Source: Holophagae bacterium
Lineage (GTDB): Bacteria > Acidobacteriota > Holophagae > Acanthopleuribacterales > Acanthopleuribacteraceae
Assembly: GCA_029263455.1 (NCBI GenBank)
Contig: JAJCXM010000035.1
Coordinates: 124,001 to 188,000, forward strand
Length of the DNA stretch: 64,000 bases
Direction: 5' to 3'
Shown here: piece by piece, positions 43,487-51,869 of the stretch
Layout of the letters: the number at the start of each line of letters is the position of its first letter
Numbering within the stretch: the stretch's first letter is position 1
The notes under the pieces: model-generated
What the model saw: only the letters and a program-made list of their open reading frames with translations
What the model was told of the DNA's origin: nothing
Database searches by the model: none
Position numbers and translations under genes: made by a program

Positions 43487-45307
43487 CTAGTGAGCGTTCG
43501 ACTGGCCCTCTTGAGGCGGGTGATGGACCAACCCAGGTACCATGCCCGCCAACGAGGAAATCCAATGTAGGGGGCCAGAGCGCCACATGCTTGCTAAAGC
43601 TAACAAAGTAATGGCAATGACAGCAACCCAATCCCACCATACCCAACTATGTTCGTGAAATTCCATGATATCTAGAGTCGCTGGGTCGTAAACGGCGTTT
43701 ACCACCAAACCAACAGCAACTGACCAACCCAACGCCAATGCGCCAAATCGAAGCCCTTTGCCCGGCCCAAAGACTTTGTTGACCGTCAGCACCGTCGAAA
43801 TGTTGGTGGCAGGACCCGCAAACAGAAAAACGAGTACCGCGCCCACTGAAAATCCGTGCTGCAAAAGGATCAGTGCGATAGGTACCGAAGCAGAAGCACA
43901 CACATAGAATGGAATCCCCAATAGCCCCAGCAGCAAGATATCCCAATTACCAAACTGGTTTTGCATAAGGTCAACTGGCCAGAGAACCTGAGCCAAAGCG
44001 GCGACGATGAGGCCGAACATGATCAGCGGAAATATGTCATCAACGAGATCGACAAAAGCAAACCGCCACCAAACCGGAGGATCAACAGCACCTTCTTGTT
44101 TCGGATCGGATTCACAACAAGCTTTTGTTTCTTCAATGACTTGAGGTTTTCCGATCCAGGCTACCGCGCTAAGTGCAATCGCGACAGGCAAAAATACAGC
44201 CGCAATGAGTCGAACAATTGTAAATTGCCAGCCCAAGAGTTTAGCTGAAATCAAAAAGGAATCGATGCCGAGTTCCGGCGTAGCTATAAGAAATGCCAAC
44301 AAGGCTGCTGTAGGAAGCCCTTTTTTCGACAGGCCCAGAAACAAAGGTAGAACGCCACAAGAACAAATCGGGAGGGGCAAACCAAACAGCATGCCTTTAA
44401 TACTCTGCGTGAGCGGACGCCCACGGTTCAGCCATTGGATAGGTCGCTGAGGCATAAACTGATGCAAGATGCCCGAAATCAGTAACCCTAGCAACAGATA
44501 AGGCGCTGTTGCTTGCAGTAACACCAGAAATGCGTCAGCAAAATGACCACTTCCGGCTGCCGAATCATGTAGTTCGGCATGGCCGACGCTGTCCGCCCAA
44601 GCACCCTGAGACCAAAAAAAGATGGCAATGCCGACAAAAAATGCTCCAAATTCCCAATGTCGGTCACTGGGCCTATGAGCATGAAAATCGATGAAATCGT
44701 GGATCAGCAAATGGATAAACGAACCACTAATGAACGCATATGAAGCGTTAATGACACCGGAATCGAGAACGTCTCCTAGAGACGCCGCACCCAGAGCGCC
44801 AACCATCGTAGCTAAACCCATGGCACCTAACCTAAGCCAGGCACCGCGGTGATCGCCTCGACGTACAAATAGCCACATCACAATAGCAGCGACCGGAACG
44901 CGATGGGCGATTACCATCCAGGCCATAGGCGCGTCGTTCGCCATGTTCTCGGTTGCCAGCGCCAGTCCTATTCCATCTGTCAGTTGGTGAATTAGAAGTC
45001 CAACCCACACCATCTCTGCTGTGAAAAATCGGTTCGATTCTCCACCATCGTGATGGTCGCCCGGCAGAAGTCGCTCCAACATGATCATGGCAAAAAAGCC
45101 CAGAGCGACAAAAACGAAGCTGATTCCGCCTAAACGCTGATAGGCTTCCGGAATCAAATGAACAAGTAGCAGACAGCCAAAAAAACTAGCCATCAACCCC
45201 TTCAGCGCAGCTATCCCCCAGCCTCTGGTATGCATGACTTTGGCAAAGACAGCGCCTATGAACAAGGCAAAGATACTGGCTATTATGAGAGGCCAAAGAG
45301 ACGTCAT
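43487..45307 (-). CDS. ZIP-like and SO_0444/YraQ-type permease fusion (metal transport)
   Basis: 606 residues, a two-module membrane protein. Residues 1-250 form ZIP-like spans with H-L-I-P-E-A (50-55), H-Q-L-T-D-G (107-112) and A-H135-R-V-P, close to the metal motifs of ZIP importers. Residues ~270-606 form a DUF318-type permease with P-I-C-S-C-G-V-L-P (about 312-320), a loop with C-C-E-S-D, and F-A-G-P-A-T-N, as in the SO_0444/YraQ/ArsP group of metal or metalloid efflux proteins. The ATG overlaps the gpmI stop (ATGA), so it is translationally coupled. An earlier ATG at 45337 lacks an RBS. Direction and metal unknown. Confidence 0.82.
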   Translation of the reverse strand: MTSLWPLIIASIFALFIGAVFAKVMHTRGWGIAALKGLMASFFGCLLLVHLIPEAYQRLGGISFVFVALGFFAMIMLERLLPGDHHDGGESNRFFTAEMVWVGLLIHQLTDGIGLALATENMANDAPMAWMVIAHRVPVAAIVMWLFVRRGDHRGAWLRLGAMGLATMVGALGAASLGDVLDSGVINASYAFISGSFIHLLIHDFIDFHAHRPSDRHWEFGAFFVGIAIFFWSQGAWADSVGHAELHDSAAGSGHFADAFLVLLQATAPYLLLGLLISGILHQFMPQRPIQWLNRGRPLTQSIKGMLFGLPLPICSCGVLPLFLGLSKKGLPTAALLAFLIATPELGIDSFLISAKLLGWQFTIVRLIAAVFLPVAIALSAVAWIGKPQVIEETKACCESDPKQEGAVDPPVWWRFAFVDLVDDIFPLIMFGLIVAALAQVLWPVDLMQNQFGNWDILLLGLLGIPFYVCASASVPIALILLQHGFSVGAVLVFLFAGPATNISTVLTVNKVFGPGKGLRFGALALGWSVAVGLVVNAVYDPATLDIMEFHEHSWVWWDWVAVIAITLLALASMWRSGPLHWISSLAGMVPGLVHHPPQEGQSNAH

Positions 45308-46932
45308 AGGGGCTTGACCAAAAGGGAAGGGCGCCATGATTTGGGAGACGGTAAGCCTAGGAGCTCCGCAATCGTGGAGGCAATATTACTGATACCCCAT
45401 TCGGCACCTTGCCTTAACGTAAAGGGAACTTGCTGTTGAGGGTCGAACAGAATAAAGGGCACCGGGTTTAGGCTATGTGACGTCTTAACCGCCGGAATTC
45501 CGGCTGCTGTAAGAACGACTGCCCCGTCTTTGGCATGTTCAAACATTTCTTCGGCATTACCGTGGTCAGCGGTAATCAAAGCAACTCCGCCGGATTTGGT
45601 GACAGCCTTCAGCAAACGACCTAGTTCCAGATCAAGACAAGTCATCGCAGTTATGGTTGCTTGCAAATTGCCCGTATGCCCGACCATGTCGCCATTGGCA
45701 TAGTTGGCCCGAATGAACTTGCTTCGACCTGATCCGATTTCTGCAATCAGCGAGTCGGTAATCTCGGCTGCTTTCATCCACGGACGTTGTTCAAACGGTA
45801 ATAAATCCGAAGGGATTTCAACAAAGTGTTCTTTTGCGGGAGCCATTTTCCCGGAGCGGTTTCCGTTCCAGAAATAGGTAACGTGCCCATATTTTTGTGT
45901 CTCGGAGATAGCGTATTGCGTCACATCCGCTTCAACTAACAACTCGGTCAGTGTTTGCCTAATTTCCGGCGGCGAAACCAAATAACGATTCGGAATTAAC
46001 AAGTCACCATCGTATTGCATCATGCCGGCATAAAAGACGTTAGGTACGCGTTCTCGTTCAAACTCAGTAAATGAATCATCCTCGTCAAAAGCCCGCGAAA
46101 TTTCGATTGCCCGATCGCCGCGAAAATTGAAAAGGATGACACCATCACCATCAAGAATAGGTCCGACAGGGCCAGCTTCGTCGCAAATGACAAAGCCCGG
46201 TAGGTATTGGTCGATGACGCCAGGATCTTCATCTCGCAGCGTCTTTAATGCTTGATCAGCACTGGAAAATTGACGTCCTTCCCCTAAGACATGATGGCGC
46301 CAGCCCCTTTCAACCATGGCCCATTCGGCCTCGTAGCGATCCATGGTTAGGAACATGCGACCACCACCACTGGCGATACGCGCGTCGTGGCCCGTGTCAC
46401 TTAGGTCATTTAACAAGGACTGTAAACGCTGAAGATAGAGATGAGCGGTTGTTTCACCAACATCACGTCCATCCAATAAGACATGCACGCGAACGCGCGC
46501 TAATCCTTCCCTTTTTGCCTGTCTCAGAAGGGCTTCGAGATGATCAATATGGGCATGGACATTGCCATCCGAGAGCAGACCCAAAAGGTGCAATGTTCCC
46601 GATTGTTGTTTGACAAATTGAACTAATTCTCGCCACACAGTTCCATTAAACAAGGAGCCAGACTGAATGGCATTGTTCACCAACAACGCACCTTGATCAA
46701 CAATTTGACCCGCTCCCAACGCATTGTGACCCACTTCTGAATTGCCCATGTCCTGATCGCTAGGCATGCCCACAGCGCGACCGTGCGCGGTTAGTGGACA
46801 GAAGGCGTGCGACGCCATAAGTTCATCGAGCACCGGCGTATGCGCCAGTGTGAACGCGTTTCCAGCGTCAGAAGTAGACAGACCAACCCCATCCATGATG
46901 ATCAGAGTTAGTGGGCCATTAATCGCTTTCAC
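45304..46932 (-). CDS. gpmI: 2,3-bisphosphoglycerate-independent phosphoglycerate mutase
   Basis: Interconverts 3- and 2-phosphoglycerate in glycolysis via a phosphoserine. The 542-residue length is typical of the two-metal alkaline-phosphatase-type enzyme. The first metal Asp is D14 (M-D-G-V-G). The nucleophile is S65 in M-G-N-S-E-V-G-H-N-A-L-G-A-G. Later metal-site motifs are A-D-H-G-N-A-E and the S-H-S-L-N-P-V-P region. GTG start with AAGGAG 7 bases upstream. Middle of the valS operon, 15 bases after the preceding gene. Confidence 0.96.
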   Translation of the reverse strand: MKAINGPLTLIIMDGVGLSTSDAGNAFTLAHTPVLDELMASHAFCPLTAHGRAVGMPSDQDMGNSEVGHNALGAGQIVDQGALLVNNAIQSGSLFNGTVWRELVQFVKQQSGTLHLLGLLSDGNVHAHIDHLEALLRQAKREGLARVRVHVLLDGRDVGETTAHLYLQRLQSLLNDLSDTGHDARIASGGGRMFLTMDRYEAEWAMVERGWRHHVLGEGRQFSSADQALKTLRDEDPGVIDQYLPGFVICDEAGPVGPILDGDGVILFNFRGDRAIEISRAFDEDDSFTEFERERVPNVFYAGMMQYDGDLLIPNRYLVSPPEIRQTLTELLVEADVTQYAISETQKYGHVTYFWNGNRSGKMAPAKEHFVEIPSDLLPFEQRPWMKAAEITDSLIAEIGSGRSKFIRANYANGDMVGHTGNLQATITAMTCLDLELGRLLKAVTKSGGVALITADHGNAEEMFEHAKDGAVVLTAAGIPAVKTSHSLNPVPFILFDPQQQVPFTLRQGAEWGISNIASTIAELLGLPSPKSWRPSLLVKPL

Positions 46933-46947
46933 GTGGAAACTCCTTAG

Positions 46948-47403
46948 TTAGTAGCCGTAAACGTCACCCCAGCGCGCGCTCCATAAGCGCCACTGGCCTT
47001 GTTCTTCACGAAAACTTAAAAAGAACTCACCTTTGTCGGTCGGTAAGGTGGATTCACTCATTAATAAGACTAACTGGGCTTCATAAATAAGTGGATTTGA
47101 GCTTTCTTGTACGTCTAGCGTCATCACGTTCAACGAAATCGATGGATGTCTCAAAAATATGGCTCTGATCACATTAAGTACATCGGTCTTGGAGCGTCCG
47201 CTCTCATCTCTGAAATCATCACTAAGGTGCAACTTAAACGCATCAAGATCTTTAGACTCAGCGCCTGATACCATTTCACGTAATGCCGTCTTGATGATGA
47301 CGTCAGGCGAACCCGGATCCGATTTTTGACTCATATAGATGATGCCAGCTAAAAAAATGGCCAGCACCACGGCCGATTGCTTCTGTCGGTTTGTCCAAAT
47401 CAT
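46948..47403 (-). CDS. Membrane-anchored NTF2-like protein in the valS-gpmI operon
   Basis: 151 residues. An N-terminal span (about 10-24, S-A-V-V-L-A-I-F-L-A-G-I-I-Y) is followed by an NTF2-like fold: V-S-G-A-E-S-K-D-L-D-A-F-K-L-H-L-S-D-D-F, F-F-L-S-F-R-E-E-Q-G-Q-W-R-L-W-S-A. Its ATG directly follows the stop of the AlbA_2 gene with no spacer. Ligand unknown. Confidence 0.75.
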   Translation of the reverse strand: MIWTNRQKQSAVVLAIFLAGIIYMSQKSDPGSPDVIIKTALREMVSGAESKDLDAFKLHLSDDFRDESGRSKTDVLNVIRAIFLRHPSISLNVMTLDVQESSNPLIYEAQLVLLMSESTLPTDKGEFFLSFREEQGQWRLWSARWGDVYGY

Positions 47404-48066
47404 CTAACGTCTTCTCCAAACGACGGCAAGAGAATATTCGCGTCGCTTTTCGTTGAGGTAACCATGGACCCAACCCATTCGTTCAAGATTCACCAGTATC
47501 TTTTTTGCACGATGATTTGAAATATTCAGTGATTTCGCCAATTGGCCCAGCGATTGCCTGGGATGTGCATCCAACGAATCAAGTATCTTGCGCTCAACTT
47601 TATCCAGCTTATCAATTTCTTCGTCGACCGGTTTACTGAGAACACGACTCATCGTCTTGAGGCTCTTCCGGTCCAAGGGTAGATTCTCTCGGTCCGACCT
47701 AAAATAAGGCCAGGTGTCACTCTTATGATTGGCGTCTATTGCATAGACGGGCTTTACGCCCGCTTCAGGGACCTCAACAACCAATATATCAATCCCTTTC
47801 AGGGGCTCCCAGGTGTGGGTGACAATCTCAATCGGAGGTTCGCAATAGAATTGACTAACTTGGTCAACGAGTTCTTTCGTTCCCTTCACATGCCCTAAAC
47901 CAACACAAGCGCCGTCATCGTCGACGCCAAAGAAGACGGTCCCGCCAGATGAGTTTGAAAAGGCAGAAAAGGTCTTTGCCAAACGTAATAACTTGGGGCA
48001 CTGGCGTTTAAATTCTACCTGCACGCCTTCGCCTCGACGCACCAAGTCTGTCCAGTTTGTTGTCAT
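47404..48066 (-). CDS. AlbA_2 (Schlafen-type) domain protein with C-terminal winged helix
   Basis: 220 residues from the ATG at 48066, one base after the valS stop; the longer GTG at 48096 would overlap valS. The N-terminal AlbA_2/SLFN domain has V-E-F-K-R, then F-S-N-S-S-G-G-T-V-F-F-G-V-D-D-D-G. About 150-215 is a winged helix (L-D-A-H-P-R-Q-S-L-G-Q-L-A-K-S-L-N-I). AlbA_2 proteins are ATP- or nucleic-acid-linked, and Schlafen relatives cleave tRNA in animals. Here the neighbour is a tRNA synthetase. Function not known. Confidence 0.85.
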   Translation of the reverse strand: MTTNWTDLVRRGEGVQVEFKRQCPKLLRLAKTFSAFSNSSGGTVFFGVDDDGACVGLGHVKGTKELVDQVSQFYCEPPIEIVTHTWEPLKGIDILVVEVPEAGVKPVYAIDANHKSDTWPYFRSDRENLPLDRKSLKTMSRVLSKPVDEEIDKLDKVERKILDSLDAHPRQSLGQLAKSLNISNHRAKKILVNLERMGWVHGYLNEKRREYSLAVVWRRR

Positions 48067-48067
48067 C

Positions 48068-50713
48068 TTATGACGCACCCATCTGCGTGAAGTCACTTCT
48101 TGATTGCGCTAGCGTTTCCATCTGGCGGTCTAACTCAGCCATGTCCGCGCGGGCCTTGTCGACCACTTCTTGAGGAGCGCGATCAACGAATTTTGGATTC
48201 TTTAATCGACCTTCCAGCGCTGCCTTCTCTTTCTGCAGTTTGTCTAAACGACCATCAATCTTTTTGATCTCAGCCGCCACATCCAAATGACTGCGTAAAT
48301 CAAGATAAGCGTCCATGCCAGACAACGCAAGCGCGACCCATCCCTTTTCCGGCACCCGGCCCTCGAGCGCAGCAATCGAGGAAATACGGCCAAGGAACGC
48401 GATTTGGGGCTCGATTTCTCGGACACGGTCAATCGTCTCTTGATCGGCGTCGATTACCAAGGGTAGTTCCGCACTATTAGGCAAATTATTCGATTTGCGC
48501 ACGCCACGTACGGACGAAATAAGCGCCTGCAGCAGGGCCATCGCACCATCGGCTGGTTCGTCAACCCAATCAAGATTCGACTCCGGCCACGCCTCAGCGC
48601 CAATAAAATGATCATCTGGGTGTGCCCCGAGATGATGCCATATTTCTTCAGACACGAATGGCATAAAGGGATGCAGCAATCGCAGACAAGTATCAATAAC
48701 GTATTGCGTTCGACCTAAAATGACCGACTTCTCTGCATCCGACCCATTGCGAACAGCAGGTTTCAAGAATTCTACGTACCAATCGCAAAATTCTCCCCAA
48801 AAGAAATTGTAGATCGTACTTGCAGCAGCCGCGAGTTTAAACTCTTCAATTTCGTGGGTTACGGTCGTTACGGTGGCTGACAGTCGGCTCAAGATCCAAC
48901 GGCCCACCAAGTCGCTTTGGGCTTGGCGCCAATTGGGATCTGCCTCAATGCCCTCAAAACTCATTTCCACGAAGCGAAATGCATTCCAGATCTTGGTACA
49001 GAAACCGCGGCCCAAATCACAAGAATCCGAGGCAAAACGACTATCCGCGCCAAATGGTGTTTGATAAACGATCGTGAATCGCAAGGCATCTGCCCCGTAG
49101 TCGTGAATAACATCGAGCGGATCAGGACTATTACCCAATTGTTTAGACATCTTTCGTCCCTCAAGATCACGGACGATGCCATTGAAATACACGCGTTTAA
49201 AGGGAATCTCACCCATAAACTGCTGACCAGCGATGATCATGCGGGCTACCCAAAAGAAAATGATATCGGCAGCGGTAACCAACGTATCCGTTGGGTAGTA
49301 ATAGGCCAATTCATCTGTCTTCTCGGGCCAGTCAAACACCGAAAAAGGCCACAGCCACGAGCTCGCCCAGGTGTCGAGCACATCTGGATCTTGTTCAAGT
49401 TCTGTGGATCCGCAAGTCTTACAGCTGCTCGGGACCTCGGTCGCGCAGGTTTGATGGCCCGACTCGCAATACCAAACCGGAATACGATGTCCCCATTTGA
49501 GCTGACGTGAAATACACCAGTCCTTAATATTGGTTAACCAATGCTCATAGGTCTTTACCCAACGATCCGGGTAAAAAGCAATCTCGCCTTCTAAAACGGG
49601 AGGCAACGCCCGGTCAGCCAAGCCCCGCATGCGAATGAACCACTGCTCACTGAGATATGGCTCAATGACATCTTTAGTCCGATAGCAACGGCCAACGGCC
49701 ACCGTGTGATCTTCGATCTTCTCCAGAAAACCGGCCTCATCCATTGCTTTGACAACCGCTTTGCGAGCGATGTATCGATCCAGACCACGAAAAGGCTCCG
49801 GAACGTTGTCATTCATATGGGCCGATTTGTCCATTATTGTGATGAACTCAAGCCCATGTGCCTGACCCATCTCGAAATCATTCAAATCATGGGCAGGCGT
49901 CACTTTGACGCAGCCTGTCCCGAAATCCATCTCCACATGCTCGTCGGCAACAATGGGAATTTCACGGCCTACCAACGGTAAGCGTATCATTTTGCCTACT
50001 AGATGTTTATAGCGCTCGTCATTCGGGTTTACAGCAACACCCGTGTCACCAAACATGGTTTCCGGACGCGTCGTAGCCACCACTAATTGGTCGGATCCGT
50101 CAGCCAACGGGTAGCGAAAATGCCACAAATGACTGGCTTCGTCACTACGTTCCACTTCATCGTCAGACAAAGCTGTCTGCAAGGTCGGACACCAATTCAC
50201 AATATAACGACCGCGATAAATTAGCCCTTGATCAAAGAGTTCAACGAAGGTCTGCAATACGGCGTTGGAAAGACCCTCGTCCATGGTGAATCGTTCGCGG
50301 TCCCAATCACAACTTGCACCTAACTTGCGCAGCTGCTGGATAATGATGCCGCCAAACTTTTCTTTCCAGTCCCAAACCTTATCCAGAAATTCATCGCGTG
50401 AGAGCGACTCTGGGTCTATACCCTCAGAGCGCAACTGCTCTTCGACCTTGTTTTGGGTCGCGATTCCGGCGTGATCGGTACCTGGCACCCAGCAAACGCT
50501 AAAGCCGCGCATCCGCTTGTACCTTGCCAGGATATCTTGCACCGTATTATTCAGAACATGGCCCATGTGTAAAATGCCAGTTACGTTAGGGGGTGGAATC
50601 ACCATGCAAAACGGAGGTTTTTGAGCATCAACGACACCCTTAAACATGCCACTTGACTCCCATTTCTGGTACCACTTCTCTTCGATGGGCAAATGACTAT
50701 AGTGCTTATCCAT
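48068..50713 (-). CDS. valS: Valine--tRNA ligase
   Basis: Charges tRNA-Val. 881 residues from the ATG at 50713, whose GGAG is 8 bases upstream; the ATG at 50719 is too close to it. The class I motifs are H-M-G-H (49-52, the HIGH equivalent) and K-M-S-K-Q (about 521, the KMSKS equivalent). The large editing (CP1) domain lies between them, containing T-T-R-P-E-T-M-F-G-D. The C-terminal ~70 residues form the coiled coil that touches tRNA-Val (I-K-K-I-D-G-R-L-D-K-L). First gene of a five-gene operon. No T-box is seen in the short leader. Confidence 0.97.
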   Translation of the reverse strand: MDKHYSHLPIEEKWYQKWESSGMFKGVVDAQKPPFCMVIPPPNVTGILHMGHVLNNTVQDILARYKRMRGFSVCWVPGTDHAGIATQNKVEEQLRSEGIDPESLSRDEFLDKVWDWKEKFGGIIIQQLRKLGASCDWDRERFTMDEGLSNAVLQTFVELFDQGLIYRGRYIVNWCPTLQTALSDDEVERSDEASHLWHFRYPLADGSDQLVVATTRPETMFGDTGVAVNPNDERYKHLVGKMIRLPLVGREIPIVADEHVEMDFGTGCVKVTPAHDLNDFEMGQAHGLEFITIMDKSAHMNDNVPEPFRGLDRYIARKAVVKAMDEAGFLEKIEDHTVAVGRCYRTKDVIEPYLSEQWFIRMRGLADRALPPVLEGEIAFYPDRWVKTYEHWLTNIKDWCISRQLKWGHRIPVWYCESGHQTCATEVPSSCKTCGSTELEQDPDVLDTWASSWLWPFSVFDWPEKTDELAYYYPTDTLVTAADIIFFWVARMIIAGQQFMGEIPFKRVYFNGIVRDLEGRKMSKQLGNSPDPLDVIHDYGADALRFTIVYQTPFGADSRFASDSCDLGRGFCTKIWNAFRFVEMSFEGIEADPNWRQAQSDLVGRWILSRLSATVTTVTHEIEEFKLAAAASTIYNFFWGEFCDWYVEFLKPAVRNGSDAEKSVILGRTQYVIDTCLRLLHPFMPFVSEEIWHHLGAHPDDHFIGAEAWPESNLDWVDEPADGAMALLQALISSVRGVRKSNNLPNSAELPLVIDADQETIDRVREIEPQIAFLGRISSIAALEGRVPEKGWVALALSGMDAYLDLRSHLDVAAEIKKIDGRLDKLQKEKAALEGRLKNPKFVDRAPQEVVDKARADMAELDRQMETLAQSRSDFTQMGAS

Positions 50714-50855
50714 GTACATAACTCCAGCCGGGTAATACCCCTAAAACAAGCCCTATAGCATACCCTATCTCGTGTTCTTGAGCACAAAGAATGGCATCGC
50801 CCGTCGATTACCATTGTCCAAGGACAAGGCTAAGCCGTTTTCGTTACAGACAATT

Positions 50856-50887
50856 AGAGCTTGAGCTCTGGGATCGTAAACTATAGT
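50856..50887 (+). promoter_or_regulatory. Dyad and -10-like element before the TMEM175-type gene
   Basis: AGAGCT-TG-AGCTCT (50856-50869) is a 14-base dyad. TATAGT (50882-50887) is 12 bases further and 33 bases before the ATG. TTGAGC inside the dyad could be a -35 at a short 15-base spacing. Confidence 0.35.
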
Positions 50888-50919
50888 GTTTAGCAAGGAT
50901 GTGACCATGAGATCTTCTA

Positions 50920-51672
50920 ATGCCGATTAGGGACCACCTACTTCAAGTCCGTGCACCCGCAGATCCATGGTTCCGTTGGCGCGGCGCTGAACCGTCACGG
51001 ATGGAGGGTCTTTCGGACGGCATCTTTGCCGTCACGCTGACATTGCTTGTGGCGTCTTTGGACGTTCCTGAGACCTTCTACGATTTGTGGCTTACCGTCA
51101 CTAGGATCCCTGTCTTTGCGATCTGTTTCACCGCGATCCTTGCGCTTTGGCGTATGCATGATCTTTATTACAGAAGGTATGGGCTGCAAGACGGTGTAAC
51201 CGTCGTCCTAAATAGTGCCTTGCTGTTCCTAGTGGTTTGTTATGCCTACCCACTCAAATTCATGGTCAGTTTTTTGTGGTCCGCCGTTTTGGCTCAGGAC
51301 ACATCGGCCATGTTCTTAGTGCCACAGGGTGTTGTATGGAGCCAATCAGACCTATTCCAAAGGGCCGGCATGTTGTTTTTTTATGGCATTGGCGTCATCG
51401 GCGTATTTGGTATTGCCCTTTTGATGTTGCTCCATGCTTTGCGGCACAAACAGGTACTCGAACTTGATGATCTGGAACTGGAACTTACGCACCGTGCACT
51501 TCGCAGTCACATCATTTCTATTTGTTTTGCGCTGATATCCATCGCGATACTGATGACGGGTGCTCAACCTGGTATTGCTGGCATCCCTTACCTCTTAATG
51601 ATCATTGTGCACTTTATGCATTTGCTTTGGTCGCGCGTGCGGTTCTCCCAGTTAAAACGAACCAAAGTGTAA
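50920..51672 (+). CDS. TMEM175/DUF1211-family membrane channel
   Basis: 250 residues with about six spans. The family signature R-M-E-G-L-S-D-G-I-F-A-V-T-L-T-L-L-V is at about 27-44, the helix that lines the potassium pore in TMEM175 relatives. The bacterial proteins are K+ channels with weak selectivity. ATG at 50920. The better-placed Shine-Dalgarno (AAGGA) belongs to a 7-codon ORF that begins at 50907 and overlaps this start in another frame, so initiation may be coupled. Divergent from valS. Confidence 0.88.
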   Translation: MPIRDHLLQVRAPADPWFRWRGAEPSRMEGLSDGIFAVTLTLLVASLDVPETFYDLWLTVTRIPVFAICFTAILALWRMHDLYYRRYGLQDGVTVVLNSALLFLVVCYAYPLKFMVSFLWSAVLAQDTSAMFLVPQGVVWSQSDLFQRAGMLFFYGIGVIGVFGIALLMLLHALRHKQVLELDDLELELTHRALRSHIISICFALISIAILMTGAQPGIAGIPYLLMIIVHFMHLLWSRVRFSQLKRTKV

Positions 51673-51869
51673 CTTCCGGTCGCTTTTCGATCTAAGTCGC
51701 TTCAAGGGCAACACTAAATGTGTTAGGTCATGCATTTTCTGATAGTTGCGGAATAAGACATTTGAACCCTAACCAAGCATTGGATAAAGGGACGATTTTT
51801 TTCAGCTGGTCGAACTTGACGGTTACTAACCTTTTATGAAAGATTGTGACACCAAATGAGGGGGGCGTA

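Noticed and set aside
45026-45040. tRNA-like GGTTCGATTCTCC
   Set aside because: Inside the ZIP-permease gene, with no matching acceptor stem.
48917-49510. 197-codon plus-strand ORF
   Set aside because: It lies wholly inside valS on the opposite strand, has no RBS, and its sequence shows no protein-like features.
50714-50919. T-box leader for valS
   Set aside because: The leader is too short, with no specifier loop or T-box sequence.
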